A stretch of 64,000 bases of DNA. Origin: Paraphoma chrysanthemicola. Taxonomy: Eukaryota > Ascomycota > Dothideomycetes > Pleosporales > Phaeosphaeriaceae. Shown here piece by piece: positions 43,890 to 56,684 of this stretch; the stretch's first letter is position 1, and the number at the start of each line of letters is the position of its first letter. The stretch is from positions 496,001-560,000 of the forward strand of contig JAGMWG010000023.1 of assembly GCA_020744225.1 (NCBI GenBank). The letters are read 5' to 3'. The translations under genes were made by a program, and so were the position numbers. The notes under the pieces were generated by a model, which was not told the origin of the DNA, did not search any database, and saw only the letters and a program-made list of their open reading frames with translations.

Positions 43890-44899
43890 TTTCGGTATGA
43901 TCAATCAATACCACTCCGTCCTGTTGAAGGCGGCGATGCCAAATCCATTTCATGTCTTCTCACATCTAAATGCTCCTTACGCGCGCCGCATTCACAAAGT
44001 TTGATGCTTCAGATAACTGCCGGCGATTTTTTCGGCACATCTCCAGAACAAGCCTTACACCGTTAACGTTATAGCGCACGGCTCTCTCTCTCGCTTGACG
44101 CGTCCCGCCGTGAACCCAGGTTTATGGCAGATGCGTAATGCATGTTTCACATACCAGCCCGTGCAAACACGCGAGATGAACTGAACCGGGTAAGTTGCGC
44201 GAGAACCGATGACGACATTGGATAAACACCGGGCCGACGATACGGGGAAATATTGATAAGGATTGTGTATATATTATTGTTCGGGTCACAATAAGTGACT
44301 TGAGGCAGGTCCAGTCTGTCATTGCATGGCGATCGAGATAAGTCCATGGTTGGAGTCAACGTGTTAATCGTTGGAAACGGTGCTTAGAAGAACATCTTCC
44401 GGGTAGGAAACTGAAGGCATGAAAGAGACTTCCTGCATTTCTGCAGCATTTCCTCAGATGTGTTAATGATTTAAATGGCGTGACGTCCTAGTATATTCGA
44501 CAAGGCGACAAGGTCGTGTACATTCCCAATCGAGTATTAGATATACAACGAAGGATGAGAACCCCGAACATCACTCTGCTATTCAATCAAGAAGCGTCTG
44601 GGGCAGCATGCTCTCTCAATTTATTCAAACGTTGTGATCGCCCACAAACACATGGATTATCTACTGCGACTTCTTGGTACTCAAGAATGATGTGAAATCG
44701 CACGTACAAGTTTGCATGGGGCCGGGAAAGAGAGATAACTCGTACTGAAATCTGGATACTTGGCAAATCAAGTAAATGAGATCCATACTCCTTCGCTAGC
44801 TGTAAGAATCACCTAATACGTGCATTCCTGCGTATCTATCAACTGGATCACCTCGAGAACATCTCAACATGATCTAACACACTACCTCTCACAACACAT
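43890..44899. other. Intergenic, 1 kb, no gene seen
   Basis: AT-richer than its surroundings with frequent stops. No frame with a recognisable product and no RNA gene recognised. Confidence 0.5.
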
Positions 44900-47282
44900 C
44901 TATAAGTCCACAAAATCCCCCCTCTCCACCTTTCCGCCCTTCCACTCTCCAACAAACCCCTTAATCCTCTCTCCCATCTTCTCCTCGCTAAACCCAAAAT
45001 GATCATAAATATACTTCCCCGGCAACGAATGTCCAAAACTCTTCATATGCACACCCGCATCCGCATACCTCTCCCAGCCCAGACTAACATACGGCTCGAT
45101 CACAACCGCAGGAATCCCTTCATTCCGCCGCAACACGCTGCGCTGGTAACTGACTGACTGTTTCCGGAATAAAGCGTACGACGGGAACGATACGATGCGC
45201 GCTTTAATCGGTGAAGATAGGGACGCAAGATATCCAGCGACTTTGACCGCGAACGAAACTTCCGCGCCAACGCCAATCAAGGTGACATCCGGCGTGGATT
45301 CTTCTTTAAGCACATAAGCGCCTTTACTAACTTCGCTCCGCTTCGTCAAGCCAGATAATTGCGGCACGGCCTGTCTGCTCACGCTAATCATGCTCGGGCC
45401 ATCGTGCTCGATAGCAGCTTGCCACGCGCCGGCAACTTCCTCGGAATCGCCGGGGCGGATGTACAAGATATTTGGCATTGCGCGGTACAGAGCTGCTAAT
45501 TCGACGGGCTGATGTGTTGGGCCGTCTTCGCCGGCGCCGATGGAGTCGTGGGTGGCGACGTGTATGACTTTGAGGTTTTGCAAAGCTCCCATGCGTACGG
45601 CTGGAGCGGCGTAGAGGTAGAACATGAAGAAGGAGGATGTGATGGGTACTATTGTACCGGGGTTGAAGGCTGCGAGACCGTTGGCGATGGCGGCCATGAC
45701 GTGTTCGCGGATACCAAAATGGATGTAGCGGCCGGCGTAGGATCCTTTATTGCCGGAGATGGGTTGGAGCGAAGGAGGGTTGAAGATCTCGTAATCGGGC
45801 CAGGTGAGATTTACGCTGGGCGTGAGGTCTGCGGTGCCGACCATGAAGGAAGGGCAGGAGGCGAGGATGGGGGAGATGGTGAGGTTGTTGGATTTACGGG
45901 TTGGTGTGGGGTCTGAGGGGAAGGTGGATGGGATGAGAGAAGACCAATTGGATGGAAGCTTGCCTGCAATGCGGTCTTTCAGCGTGGCGGCGAGGTCCGG
46001 GTGGGCCTTTTCGTAGGACGCGAACAGGTCGTTCCATTGTTTAACGTGTTGCTCGCCACGTGAGGGAATGTCGGCATAGAACTCCTTGACTTTGTCGGGA
46101 ATATAGAAAGTTTTGCTCGTATCCCAGCCATACGCTTTCTTCATCTCAACAATGTTATCTTTGCCGAGAGCTATGTAAAGTACGTGGTTAGTCCGTGTCT
46201 TACATGTGTTTCGACGGATATACTTACGGACACCATGAGCAACTGCTTGCCCTGCTACTGCACTTCCAACACCAATAATCGTCCGGATGTTAATGAACAG
46301 TGGCTTCTCCCTTTCTGGATCTCTCCCCTTCTCCAAAGCTGAAACAATTGCCTCGACATCGTTGACACCATCTTCCACGTCAATGACCTCCCAGCCACAG
46401 GCTTCCATCTTTTTGTTGACATCTTCTGTGTTGGTAAGATCCACCGAGCCATCACAACTGATTTGATTGTTATCGTAGATGACTGTCAGGTTATTGAGTT
46501 TAAGATGGCCCGCATAGCTGAACGCTTCGCAACCGACACCTTCTTGAAGGCATGCATCTCCAACCATACACCAAGTCTGGTTATTCACAACTTCATATCC
46601 TGGCCGGTTGAAAGTTGTAGCCAAGTGCTTTGTCGCTATCGCGAGACCTGCATAATCACATAGTCAGCAAAACATCCCATTACATTTCTCATCGCTGCCC
46701 ATTTCATCCTCATCAACTCCCAATGGAAGAGTCCGACCACAATCCACGTTAAACTAAAAGCGTCCCATCCTCCGCAACCCCACTCCAAAATGAAAAAGGC
46801 AACTCACCAACCGCATTCGCAATCCCCTGCCCCAACGGCCCCGTCGTCAACTCAATCCCCTCATGCTCAATCTCCGGATGTCCCGGACACAAACTATCCG
46901 GCCGTTCACTATGATAACTGAGCAACTGCTTCCACGTCATCGCCTTATACCCGCTCAAATACAAATTCGCATACTGGAACAAACACGCGTGACCATTCGA
47001 CAACAAGAATCGATCGCGGTTGAACCAGTCCGGCGAATGCGGCGCGTACCGCATGCTGTATTTCCACAACGCGACGCCAATGGCTGCCATCCCGATTGCG
47101 GAGCCGGGATGGCCCATGCCGAATTGTTGGCATAGGTCGGCGATGAGCAGGCGGAAGGATTGCAGGACGAGGGCGAGGTCGTCTGGGGATGTGGATTGTG
47201 GGGCGGAGGGTTTGTGGGAGGCTTTGAGGAGGCCGTTTGTTGTGGCGGCGCCGTAGGCGGTTGAGCCGTTTGTGTCTGGCAT
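44900..47282 (-). CDS. Dihydroxyacetone-synthase-type transketolase (721 aa, 3 exons)
   Basis: A thiamine-diphosphate enzyme that moves two-carbon ketol units; dihydroxyacetone synthases use formaldehyde as acceptor, but many moulds that do not grow on methanol also carry such proteins. Exons, minus strand: 47282-46808, 46647-46228, 46170-44900. Motifs: LLSNGHACLFQYANLYLSGY and TTGPLGQGIANAVGLAIA near the start, the TPP site GDACLQEGVGCEAFSYAGHL ending in YDNNQ, AHGVPLGKDN across the second junction, and in the second half REHVMAAIANGLAAF and HDSIGAGEDGPTHQPVE. The C-terminus (DFVDL) is not a canonical peroxisomal PTS1. The 57-nt second intron is stop-free and in frame; splicing restores the conserved GVPLG. 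An in-frame ATG at 47408 adds 42 low-complexity residues. Confidence 0.93.
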
Positions 47283-48898
47283 TGTGGATTTGGGTGTGGA
47301 TGTGTTCGATTGCGGATTTGATTGAGCTGTTGTGCTCCTGTTTGCTGTTGTTGTGCGAGGTGTCGTTGTGGCCGATGGAATACTGCCGACAAGTATAATG
47401 CCCTTCAAGTCAACATTGATGGAGGAACGCGTCTATTAAAAACACACGCCATCATATAGCCTACTCAAACCCGAATCGACGTCAGTCGCCATATCCCTCG
47501 ACTAGAATCAGAATTTGGAAGTCTCCCGTTCATCGTTCCAGAATGCTTCATCGGATTACCGCATCGGGGGTGACGTTAAGATCGACGCGGGGAAATCTGG
47601 AGAACTCAACACGGACACGTCTCCGCGCCCACATCCGATACGCGCTTGAACATTTGCCATCAATCGTTCATTGGTTGGCGGTGCTCGGAAATGCCTGTCT
47701 GGAAGACGATTCAGGTGTTGGCGTTGGCAAACCCCACGTCGAAGTGTTAGGGTGACCAGTCGAGGTTTGCAAGGTGCTGGCGGCTTCGATTTCCTTTTCG
47801 GTCAGAAGGGCAAAAACAACCGCCAACATATTCTTGACTGGTCACAAGGATGGCAGTCCAGCCATGCGGAAACGGGAGCACTTCGGTATGTCTCTGGGTG
47901 CAGGGCTGTGTAGATAGTGGAAGGTACAACATACACCGCAAATTACGTCACATCAGAATGAGATTGCTGACCACAAATGCGGCACTCAACATCTTAGCAA
48001 TAGTAGTGTCAATTCAGCTATAGAACGCATGTACGTAACAACCAGACGGCCGTACATTGATGCTCGCAACCCAAACGCCACTCCTGTACCGATACTGGGG
48101 TATGTCCCTGACCGACCAATGCCATGCAACCAAGGAGATTCGTCAGGATGTATTAAGTACAATCATAATCTCTGGATCTGGGGTGAGACCACAGCGGATC
48201 CACCGATGGGCTATGGCTCCATAGAGGGGGATGTGCTGAGTGAATTATGTGGCGTAGAATGAAACAAGAATGAAGTGTCTTGAGGTGTTGAAATGATGGT
48301 GTGAGCGAGGGCGTCGTGGTTCATGCGATCAGCTGTCAAGATAACGAACGACGCAGAGTTCTTAGAGTTGCCGCACGTGAGCCCGGGCAATTCTCGAAAC
48401 GAGCAGTGCCATGTCAGGCCCCAGGAACCTCAGCCAGTTGCACAAGGGCTACCGTGGGGATAGTATCGCTGCTGAAGAACCCAGCACTGCACGAAGCCGA
48501 TCGCTCACTCGGCGGACGCTCGTTGCGCGGCCTTGAGCGTCGACATTTGGCCCAGTGAGTCTTGATCCGTCATTGAGCGATGGTAGCAAACGTTTGGTGG
48601 GGAAATTGGCCTGCGCGATAGCGAGAGCTTCAGGTGAATTGGTTCCCGAGACGCAGTGCAACGTCGATTCGCTTGAAAGTCGTCGCGGAGGAGTGCATTG
48701 CCTAGGTCTGTCCAGATTCAGGGGTTGCGCCTGACGAACCCATGACAGGAACTTGACGCTCGGCGAGGGCCAACGACGACGTACAGCGCTGACTGTGGAC
48801 GACATTGTCGCACTCGATGAAAGACGACGCGAACGCTGCTCATGACTCGCACTAAGCTCCCCTGTCAGCTTCCGCCAGATCAAGCACAGTCAAGACAT
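47283..48898. other. Intergenic, 1.6 kb, no supported gene
   Basis: Several frames of 60-144 codons (for example 48449-48883, minus) are Arg/Ser-rich and unrecognised. Contains the promoter of the transketolase gene. No RNA gene or repeat noted. Confidence 0.5.
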
Positions 48899-49950
48899 TT
48901 AGTGGTACCGCGGCGGAGTTCCCTGCCCATTCGGGGCGCCATTGTTGTGGCCTGAGAACTCCAACTCGCGCTTCATGCTGTCCAGCGTCTGTGGAAAGTA
49001 TGGCTCTACGCCGTAAGTCTTGAGATAGCTGGCCGTCTTCTCGATGCGCTTGATCTCGCGCTGGACGTTCCATTCCTCGCCCTCGCCAAATCGGCGCGAC
49101 ACGACATCAACCATGGCGGTGTCGAGCCGTTGATAGAAGTCGCGACGGGCAGCGATATCGCCCTGGTCGGCGCTATCAATGCCGCCATGTGAGTTGAGGT
49201 TGCCGCCGAGCTTGAGCACGAGGTCGAAGGCGTGGCGCGGTCCTTGCGGAAGCGCCGCTAGTCGCTGGATGTCGGGCAGGAATTTGAGCATGGCCGAGGC
49301 AAAGTGCGACGAGGAGATTGAGTCGTTGAGGTCGTCTTGCAGGCGGTGCAGGTCGAAGTTCACAATGGTGATCTTGCGGTCGAGCTGTGCGTTGAGCGCG
49401 ACAGCCGCATCTGGTGTGGTGGTGTCCATGACTTTAGCGATAGAGGGGGGAACATCTGCATCTTGTTAGTAACTGGCACTTAGGGCTGAGGAGATCAAGA
49501 CATACCAGGTCGCAGTCCGCGTTTGTCGATCCAGCCGTGCACCTCAGCGCGCTGGGCCTCGAGCTGCTCGACCCAGGCCTGCATGTCGGCGAGCTGGGCC
49601 TCAAGGTGCTCAATCTTCTCGGTGTAGGGCCTTATCGATTGACTGAAAGCCTGCGCAAGCAGATCAGGCATTGGCTCTGGCTGGCCGCCGCCCATATTGG
49701 GCACGCGGTGGTTCATGGTGGGCGGTATGGCGCCGTTGGGCATGCCGCGGGTTGGCAGCGAAGTCTCCTGGGGCTGTTGTGGGCGAGGATACATGTCGTG
49801 CTCCTCGGTGGGCGATGTGGGCTGCTGCTGCTGAGACTCCTTGCGACTAGAGTCGGGGCGCTTCTCTGCGTATTCGTCGAAGGATTGCGAGCGGGGAGGT
49901 GCGTCTTCGACGTAACTGTTGGCACGGCTCGATCGTCGTTTGAAGAACAT
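48899..49950 (-). CDS. Conserved fungal coiled-coil protein of unknown function (333 aa, 2 exons)
   Basis: Exons 49950-49506 and 49455-48899, joined in frame over a 50-nt intron with a CTAAC branch site. The N-terminus is disordered (MFFKRRSSRANSYVED, then Gln/Pro/Ser-rich). Residues about 95-140 form a short coiled coil (IRPYTEKIEHLEAQLADMQA then WVEQLEAQRAEVHGW), leading into the motif DKRGLRPDVPPSIAKVMD over the splice junction. The C-terminal half is well ordered: RKITIVNFDLHRLQDDLNDS, HFASAMLKFLPDIQRLAALP and KLGGNLNSHGG look highly conserved from memory of unnamed fungal proteins. No signal peptide or membrane segment. Function not known. Confidence 0.85.
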
Positions 49951-50842
49951 TATGAAGAAAGAAGCAGTAGCGGGTGCGGGCGGAGGCAGGTGCGATTATA
50001 TGGCGCTGCTGACGAACCGAGATTACGCGCCCAGCAGTGGGAGGTTGGGAGTCTGGTTGATGGCCTGAGTTTGTGAAGGGGAACGAGTGCGGGTGGCTAG
50101 CGAAGAGGTGGTTGGGACCGCAGAAGCACTTTTATATCGGCAACGTCGTCGCACCCGATCTTATTGTCGCACGGCCTGGAATCGCTCTGTGGATGAGCGA
50201 TAAACAATGCGACTGTGTTCCGGTCGTTAGAAATTAAATGCGACAGAAGTTGTTGTCGTTACACTCGCATGCTGCTGTCCAAAAACATGTTGGGCGGAAG
50301 GAAGCACAGGCCACCGCTCCCCACTTTCCGCTCAAGCCGAACCGCGTGCCAGCCTCTTGTGGTAGCGACGCTGATTGGCCTCGCCTCGTACTGCACGTTA
50401 ACACCTTTGATGGGACAATCCTGAAGGCCCCTCGCGTGCGTGTTGTGCTTTGGTACACCCCTTATAGTGAGCTGAAAGGGTTTCAGCTATTCCATGTCCA
50501 ATGTGAGCAGAGCTTCACTAGCCGTCAGAAATATTCGCGCAGCACCTTTGTGACTGCGTGGGTGCAGCGCACGTGTTCTCCCATCGGATGTCTTAAACGT
50601 GCATTAGTGGACCCACCGTTACCACACGGAAGAGCGCTTCGGGCCAGAGCATTTGAGGCCAACCAAATTCATTATCAGTAGAAGTGAGGCCACAGATCTT
50701 GTGACGGGACACGGTCTGGAAGAGTCAGAAGCCATGCGTAAAGTGTTAGTAGTTGATCTCACCAGCACCACTTGACTAACCAGGGGGCACGAAAAGACTG
50801 CTGTTGTTTAGACATTACTATGGCATGTTCCGAAGCTTATCT
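49951..50842. other. Intergenic, about 0.9 kb
   Basis: Promoter region of the coiled-coil gene and 3-prime flank of MCD4. A 147-codon plus frame (50238-50681) has no known motif and was not accepted. Confidence 0.5.
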
Positions 50843-53800
50843 TCAACTCGTCATGCCGTTCGTTACAGTAGCCTCAACAGCTGTGCCGTTACCCTCCTTC
50901 GCGACACCATTCCCTAGCTTGCCCTTTTGCTTCCCAAACTCCACGCCCTTGATCGTGAACTCACTGTAGAGCTCCAAACCCGCGACGAAAACTCCCAGCA
51001 GACTTGCGATAACAAAGTGGCTAATCGTCGTTCCAATGTCCAGCCAGCTGCCTTCGTCCTTAACCATGAAGAAGAAGCTCAGGGTCATGACATCACTGAC
51101 CGCCATGACCACCATGAAAAGCGCGGATGGCGCTACTCCCAGTCGTCGGTTCAGCAAGCCGAAATTAGCAGACAGGGCTGCAAAGGGAACCATGAGCTTG
51201 AGCATCAGTAGCGCGCCCTGCGAGAATGGATCGAAGACTGGTACGAGTCGATAGACCGCGTCTAGAGAGAACGACGAGACGGATGCGATATTGGACGCGC
51301 TGAAGAATGCGGATTGGATGAAGTAGAAGAAGAACAGCGCAATGCGCGCGTCAGCCAGCGTGAGCGATCTGTAGTCGCCCTTCTTGATCAAATCCACGTG
51401 TGTCGCTGCATCATCAACAGCCGGCTTGATAGGATTTGCCGAAGCGGATGCGGTTTGCGCTGCGGTACTTGTAGTGTGTTGGTAGACTTTATGCTCCAGG
51501 CGCATCCAGCTGAAGATGCACATACAAAACGCAAAGTAGAAGACCCCTTCGTAAGAAATTGTAAGAATGATGAACGTTGGGGCGAACTGGAGAAAGATGA
51601 CGACCAGGCGGTGAATGTAGTGGCTGTTGGGATACAGGCCATGTAGTTGTGGCAGTAACAACGAGCCCAAGAGCGTGGCCCAGCCAACAACCAAAACGCC
51701 GAGTGGTAAACCTTGTCGAGCTTGTATGTAGCCGATGCTGCTGTTGGTGACAATCATGGAGAGCAGCACAAGACCCAGTTGTATGCTGATTAGCATGCGA
51801 CTTTTCTGGGCGAGGGCTTTCTCGACAAGATCGTCTTTCGAGTTTGTCTCGGTGAGTATGCTTCTCTCGAACACAAGGTAGAGCGCGCCGACAGTAAACA
51901 TAAGCCCGCCTCCGAGCATAATCATACGCGTGTCCTCAGCCTTGTTTGCTGGAAGCAAAGTAAAAGCGCTCATGACGATGCATGACAGGACCCATGTTAT
52001 TACTGTCCCCGTGTTCTTCTTCACGAAGTCCTGGCCATAGAGCGCAGGCCACATCGTCGCAGCCAGGTAGCAGACAGTGTAGATTTCCCTGATGAAGTAG
52101 CTCTGAACCTAAGAAACGTTAGCAACAATCAGACTTTGGATAAGCGTTTTCCATACCAGAGCCTCAAGCAAACCAAAGAAGCCGACCACACACAAGACCA
52201 GCTTGACGATATCGGCACTGGAAGAGACATGTCCAAACAAGCTTCGGCCACCCTTGATGAGTGACGATCGGCGGGCGAAGATCTCCTCCCAGAACAAGAC
52301 TGGGAAGAAGGCGTAGGCGTAGTACACAACCGGAGATTGTTGTTTCAAGAGAATGGCATAGAGAACAACCAAGACCGATGAGAATCCCACAATGCTCTGT
52401 ACACTCCTTTCTGCTGGTGCATCGTTCGTCAGCACGTGCAGATCGATGACAGTAGTAATAGCGAACACGATCCAACCAACATAGCCGAAGGTGATCAGAG
52501 TTCGAAGGAAGAGCCAGTCGTAGGTCTGAAGGTAACGAAGGCCCTCCAGACCAAGATCGATGAGCTTGTAGGTCTGGCGAATTGCATCCTCTGGTTTTCC
52601 GGCATCAATCGCTTTCTGAATACTCGCAACACGGTGCGCTACAGAATGCGACTCGTCTCCTAGGCCGGGAAAAGGCTTATACCGCAATTCTGTTGACTTC
52701 TTGAGCTCTTCCTTCACATGATACATTTCTAGTATTTCCTCGGCATTGACAAGAAGAGCCTCAGCTTTTGTCTTCGGATCTGCATCAAGGAAAGAGAGCG
52801 GCAGGACTCCGACGTTGTTTGTGGGAAAGTCAAGGCCCACGAGATGAGCCATGAGGGCGGCTACATCGGCCTGATCAACATCGTGGCGCTCGATGTGCTC
52901 CAAGCCCCAGTCCGATGAGAACTTGTCCTCATGTCCCGGAGCTGAACCCGAGCTGACCTTGTTGGGTTTCGCGATACCAGCTCCCCATGCAACAAGCGGC
53001 GTGCGTGTATTGTCCGGATGGCCGTCTCCATGACTGCCCCAGTCGCTCATGCCGTGGTCCGCTGTGAAGACAAACGACGTCTTGCCATCATCATCGTAGA
53101 ATTCTTCTATGAGCTCCGTGATTTCCTGGACACCGCGATCCACAATCTGAATATTGTGCAGGTATTGCCACGAGTACGGTCGCTTCGCGTGCCCGGTAGT
53201 GTCCAAGCCTAGCAGATGCAAGAAGAAGACGCTCTTCTCCTGCCTCAATTGCGCGTCCAGTGTGGCATTCGTCTTCGCGTCCGCAAAGAGCTTCTTGACT
53301 CTCTCGAAGACCCACTCGTCCAGAACCCAAGCATCCTTGGACGAATCCTCAAACTCGGCCTCGTAACAGAAGGCGTCCACCCTACCAGGGACCGCACCAT
53401 GCTCGAACATTGGCAGAATGTCTGGACTGCCCCAGCTCCATGTATGCGCGCTCCGATTGAACACGCTGTCAAAGTTCACAGGGTTTAGCTTCCAACCCGT
53501 CGTGACTGCCGACACATCCTCGTATAGGCCGGCGATGAGCGCAACGTGTCCGGGTCGTGATTCGGTAGGAACGCGAGTGTGAGACACTCCAAAGGTACCG
53601 CTTTCGAGGACCTTGGAGCGAATGAAGGGCGCAAGTGGCCGTGGCGTGCTTGCATTATGAGTGAGGTGTGCTGGAGGATCTGGGTCGGGGTCGGGGAACG
53701 ATTGGAATGCTTTGTCTGCACGTAGGCCGTCGCCTGAGCTTCTTAGCAGGCAACTCTAACACCAATTCGCGCCACTTACCAACTATGAGCACCAATCTCT

Positions 53801-53948
53801 TCGCGGGAGCTTCTTTTGTTTCTAGACGATGCTCGCGCATGCCATGAACCACTGGACTCGTGAAGTACGTGGAGAAAACAGAATATATGTACACCAGGTG
53901 AAACACCACCGCGAGCAGCAAGAATCTATACCGCCCGAATTGCGCCAT
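50843..53948 (-). CDS. mcd4: GPI ethanolamine phosphate transferase 1, MCD4/PIG-N (1003 aa, 3 exons)
   Basis: Adds ethanolamine phosphate to the first mannose of the GPI anchor precursor in the ER lumen. Exons, minus strand: 53948-53780, 53733-52157, 52108-50843. An N-terminal membrane anchor (RFLLLAVVFHLVYIYSVFST) precedes the luminal alkaline-phosphatase-type domain. Its metal/active-site motifs are intact: VLIVGDGLRADKAF across the first junction, HTRVPTESRPGHVALIAGLY with the presumed nucleophile Thr, LLGLDTTGHAKRP, and FTADHGMSDWGSHGDGHPDN. The C-terminal half has many membrane helices of the PIG-N domain, with FDPFSQGALLMLKLMVPFAA near the end. Length fits fungal members. The start at 53948 (MAQFGRYRF) was preferred over an in-frame ATG at 54023. 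Confidence 0.96.
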
Positions 53949-54399
53949 GGCGAAAAGTGAGGAGAGAACAAAAGGAGTGGATGTCTCGCTCAGGGAGTCG
54001 CGATGTGGCACCTCGATGTCCAAAAAGTTGCGCGACCATGAAGGTGTCCACGGGTCCCTGCCAAGCCGCGCCTTCCTCCTGAAAAGTCAGCGACGAGAAC
54101 CCTGAGCACCTATGCACTGCGAGACCGTACAGGGTCTATCTCGGACCTTTGTCGTGTGTGAGGAGATGTCAAGTATTCACTATACCGAGCTGATCGACAC
54201 GTTGGCTGCCGGCCAGGGTGGCAGCTTCAAGTCCTAAAGAGGAAATGTCCGCGGCATGTCAAGCATACTGTACCTCACGTTGTACAAGCAATTCACGTAT
54301 ACCGCCGCCTTCTATCACTTTTATCTGATGCATACGTAAATTCAGCGGTGTATAAAAATACGCGCTCCAAACTTTCACATTCTCAGGTGTATCTCTAGC
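53949..54399. other. Intergenic, MCD4 promoter side
   Basis: Lies between the MCD4 start and the stop of the GDI gene. No gene seen. Confidence 0.5.
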
Positions 54400-56150
54400 C
54401 TACTCTTCAACGTTGAAGTTTGATCCCTCTCTCAGGCCCTCAACAACAAGCTCATGACCTTCGACACGGCGGTAAATATCCTTGATGTCATCTGTGAAAG
54501 ATCAGTACAACCCTATTGGCCCGAGTTTATGCTCTTACCTGTTGTCGTCTCAAAATGGCTCGTTGCGTCATAGCTCTTCGATAAGAAGATGTTGTCGTTC
54601 ACGCCGCTCTCGAGTGGCTCATAGAGCGGGATGGGTTGTCCAAGGAATTGCTCCTCAATTCTGCCGAGGCGGTCTAGACCGGGCTTGAGCTCAAGATGGT
54701 GGTTGCTGTCTGTCTCGGCAATGGTCGAGACAATGGCGATGTAGTAGCCCTTGGGGCAGACATTGTGGGCGGATGAAACGACCGCGATGTAGATGTCTAG
54801 TCCAGTGTTAGTCTAATAGTGCTAGGCGAAATGGTTGAGGCATACCGTGTTTGCGTCCAACCTGGGACTGGGGAATAATCAACTGCAACGAATCGGCGTC
54901 GGCTGTGTTCGGGATAGGGTGATTGAGGATGCAAATGGCCTTCAGAAGGTGGCCGGTCACGCGTGCCTTGCCAGGGAAATATGATGGGTCGGCGAGGATC
55001 TTCTTCGCCTTGGTCTCAAACTTCATGCCTGGGCCGGTATCGTCCCGCTCCTTCATCGTGGCCTTGATGCCGACGATTTTGTTGCCGTCGTATAGGAACT
55101 CGTCAACATCGGTGTTGAGCATATAGGTGCCACCGTAGATGGCCGAGAGACGAGCGAAACCCTGGGGCAGCTCTCCAAGACCGTACAACGGGTAGATGTA
55201 GGGAGATTTGCCATAGCGGGCCATGGAGTTGCCGTATAGTCGGATGCGCTGGATTGCCTCGCTGGTTGCGCCCTTGTCGTTGATATAATCATCGGTCTGG
55301 TAAAGAGCCATCGAGTGTCCGAGGAAATCGCGAGTGGTGGCCTCAAGGCCAAACTTGTCGTAGACGTCTTTCATGGTTACGTTCTTAATGTCGAGTCCTA
55401 CAGCAAGCTGTCAGTGTATCGGACTCCACTTCCATAGTCGCCAAGACTTACCCTTGTGTGTCGATGAATCATCCTCCTTGTATGCACCCACCCACTCGAA
55501 GAAGTTCCGCGCTCGTCGCTTTTCGAACAGGCCCATCAAGGGCGACCGAAGCGCCTCACCGGCATCCGCTGGCACCTTCGCAACAGTCGCCTTTGGGCCA
55601 TTGCCCTGCTGCACGTAGCTGCCAGCAATCTGCTTGAACTCGAGGTACTTGGTGACATCAGTCGAGACAAGGATGTTTGTGAGTTCGCCATTGGCCATCA
55701 GCAGCTTCGGGACCAAGTCGATGTTCCAGTCGTTGACGCGGCCGTACTTCTTCCATGGCTCGCCCGTTGTCTGTCCGTACTTCTTGAAGAGCTATAGTGC
55801 TGTTAGTGGATATTCATGCGCGTGCATCCAGGCGTGACGTACAGCTTCGATGTTGAGTGAGGCCGCCTCGCTGCGTCATTGTTAGCTTGTAGTTGCTCGA
55901 CAAAGACGAAGGGATGCATACCCGCCGTAGTGGTCGTTGCGGTCGATATGGAGGACCTTTTTGCCCTTGACGCTGAGGACTCTACACGTTGTCAGCGCTG
56001 TTGTGGTTAGACATGCGCACGCGTGTTACCCTGATAGCACGCATTCAGTGAGACCTAGCAGGTGTTAGCATTTGGCAGCGGCGGCTTTGGCGGGGTAGTC
56101 CCACCTGTTCCCAGCACTACAACGTCGTACTCGGGTGCGATCTCGTCCAT
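54400..56150 (-). CDS. gdi1: Rab GDP-dissociation inhibitor (466 aa, 8 exons)
   Basis: Extracts GDP-bound prenylated Rab/Ypt GTPases from membranes and recycles them; essential for vesicle traffic. Exons, minus strand: 56150-56105, 56054-56030, 55981-55922, 55870-55843, 55791-55452, 55397-54846, 54796-54539, 54491-54400. Two exons are only 25 and 28 nt. All junctions keep frame. Family marks: MDEIAPEYDVVVLGTGLTEC with the GxGxx fold at the start, VLHIDRNDHYGGEAASLN, RVNDWNIDLVPKLLMANGEL, LYGLGELPQGFARLSAIYGG (Rab-binding platform), and AHNVCPKGYYIAIVST. It ends in NFNVEE with no lipid site, as expected for GDI rather than the Rab escort protein. Confidence 0.97.
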
Positions 56151-56684
56151 GATTGCGGTGTTGTGCTGTGAAGAGAAAGATTCGGTGTGGGAGATTGTTG
56201 TGTTCACCTGGGCTTGGGGGAGGAGCTGTCTGCAGGTGTTGCGGTGAGCGATGATGTGGGGGTGCAGCGTGCTGTAGCTTCCTTAGACTCGCCTCGCCCA
56301 ATACTGTGCAAGTGGCGTATGAGGCTCGTGGACGTTTATGCATTGCACATCTACATTTATGCTGTTTCGGCGAATCAAATCATCCTATAATTGCGAAATG
56401 ACTCCGCTCAGTGTGCATAAATCATGGCGGGTATCTACGAGCTCAAGTCGGCTCCGCCTTTTACGACGAATGCAACATTTCTCTTTGCGCTCCACCATCG
56501 TCCAGACAAAGCTTCAAGAACGCCTCGATATGCGAATATGCATGTTATTGTACAGTCAATGTGAACAGCTCGGCGAGCTACTCGTGCTCTCCAAGTAGTG
56601 AGACGTGGTGGTGACAGTAATGGCTCCGGCACAGCACACATGCTTTCTAGTTGTCGCCAGGCCTACACCTCTGTGCTTCCTACT
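56151..56684. other. Intergenic, GDI promoter and uL29m 3-prime flank
   Basis: Short unrecognised frames only. Confidence 0.5.

Noticed and set aside
50238..50681. 147-codon plus-strand frame
   Set aside because: No recognised family and located in an intergenic stretch; chance frame is more likely.
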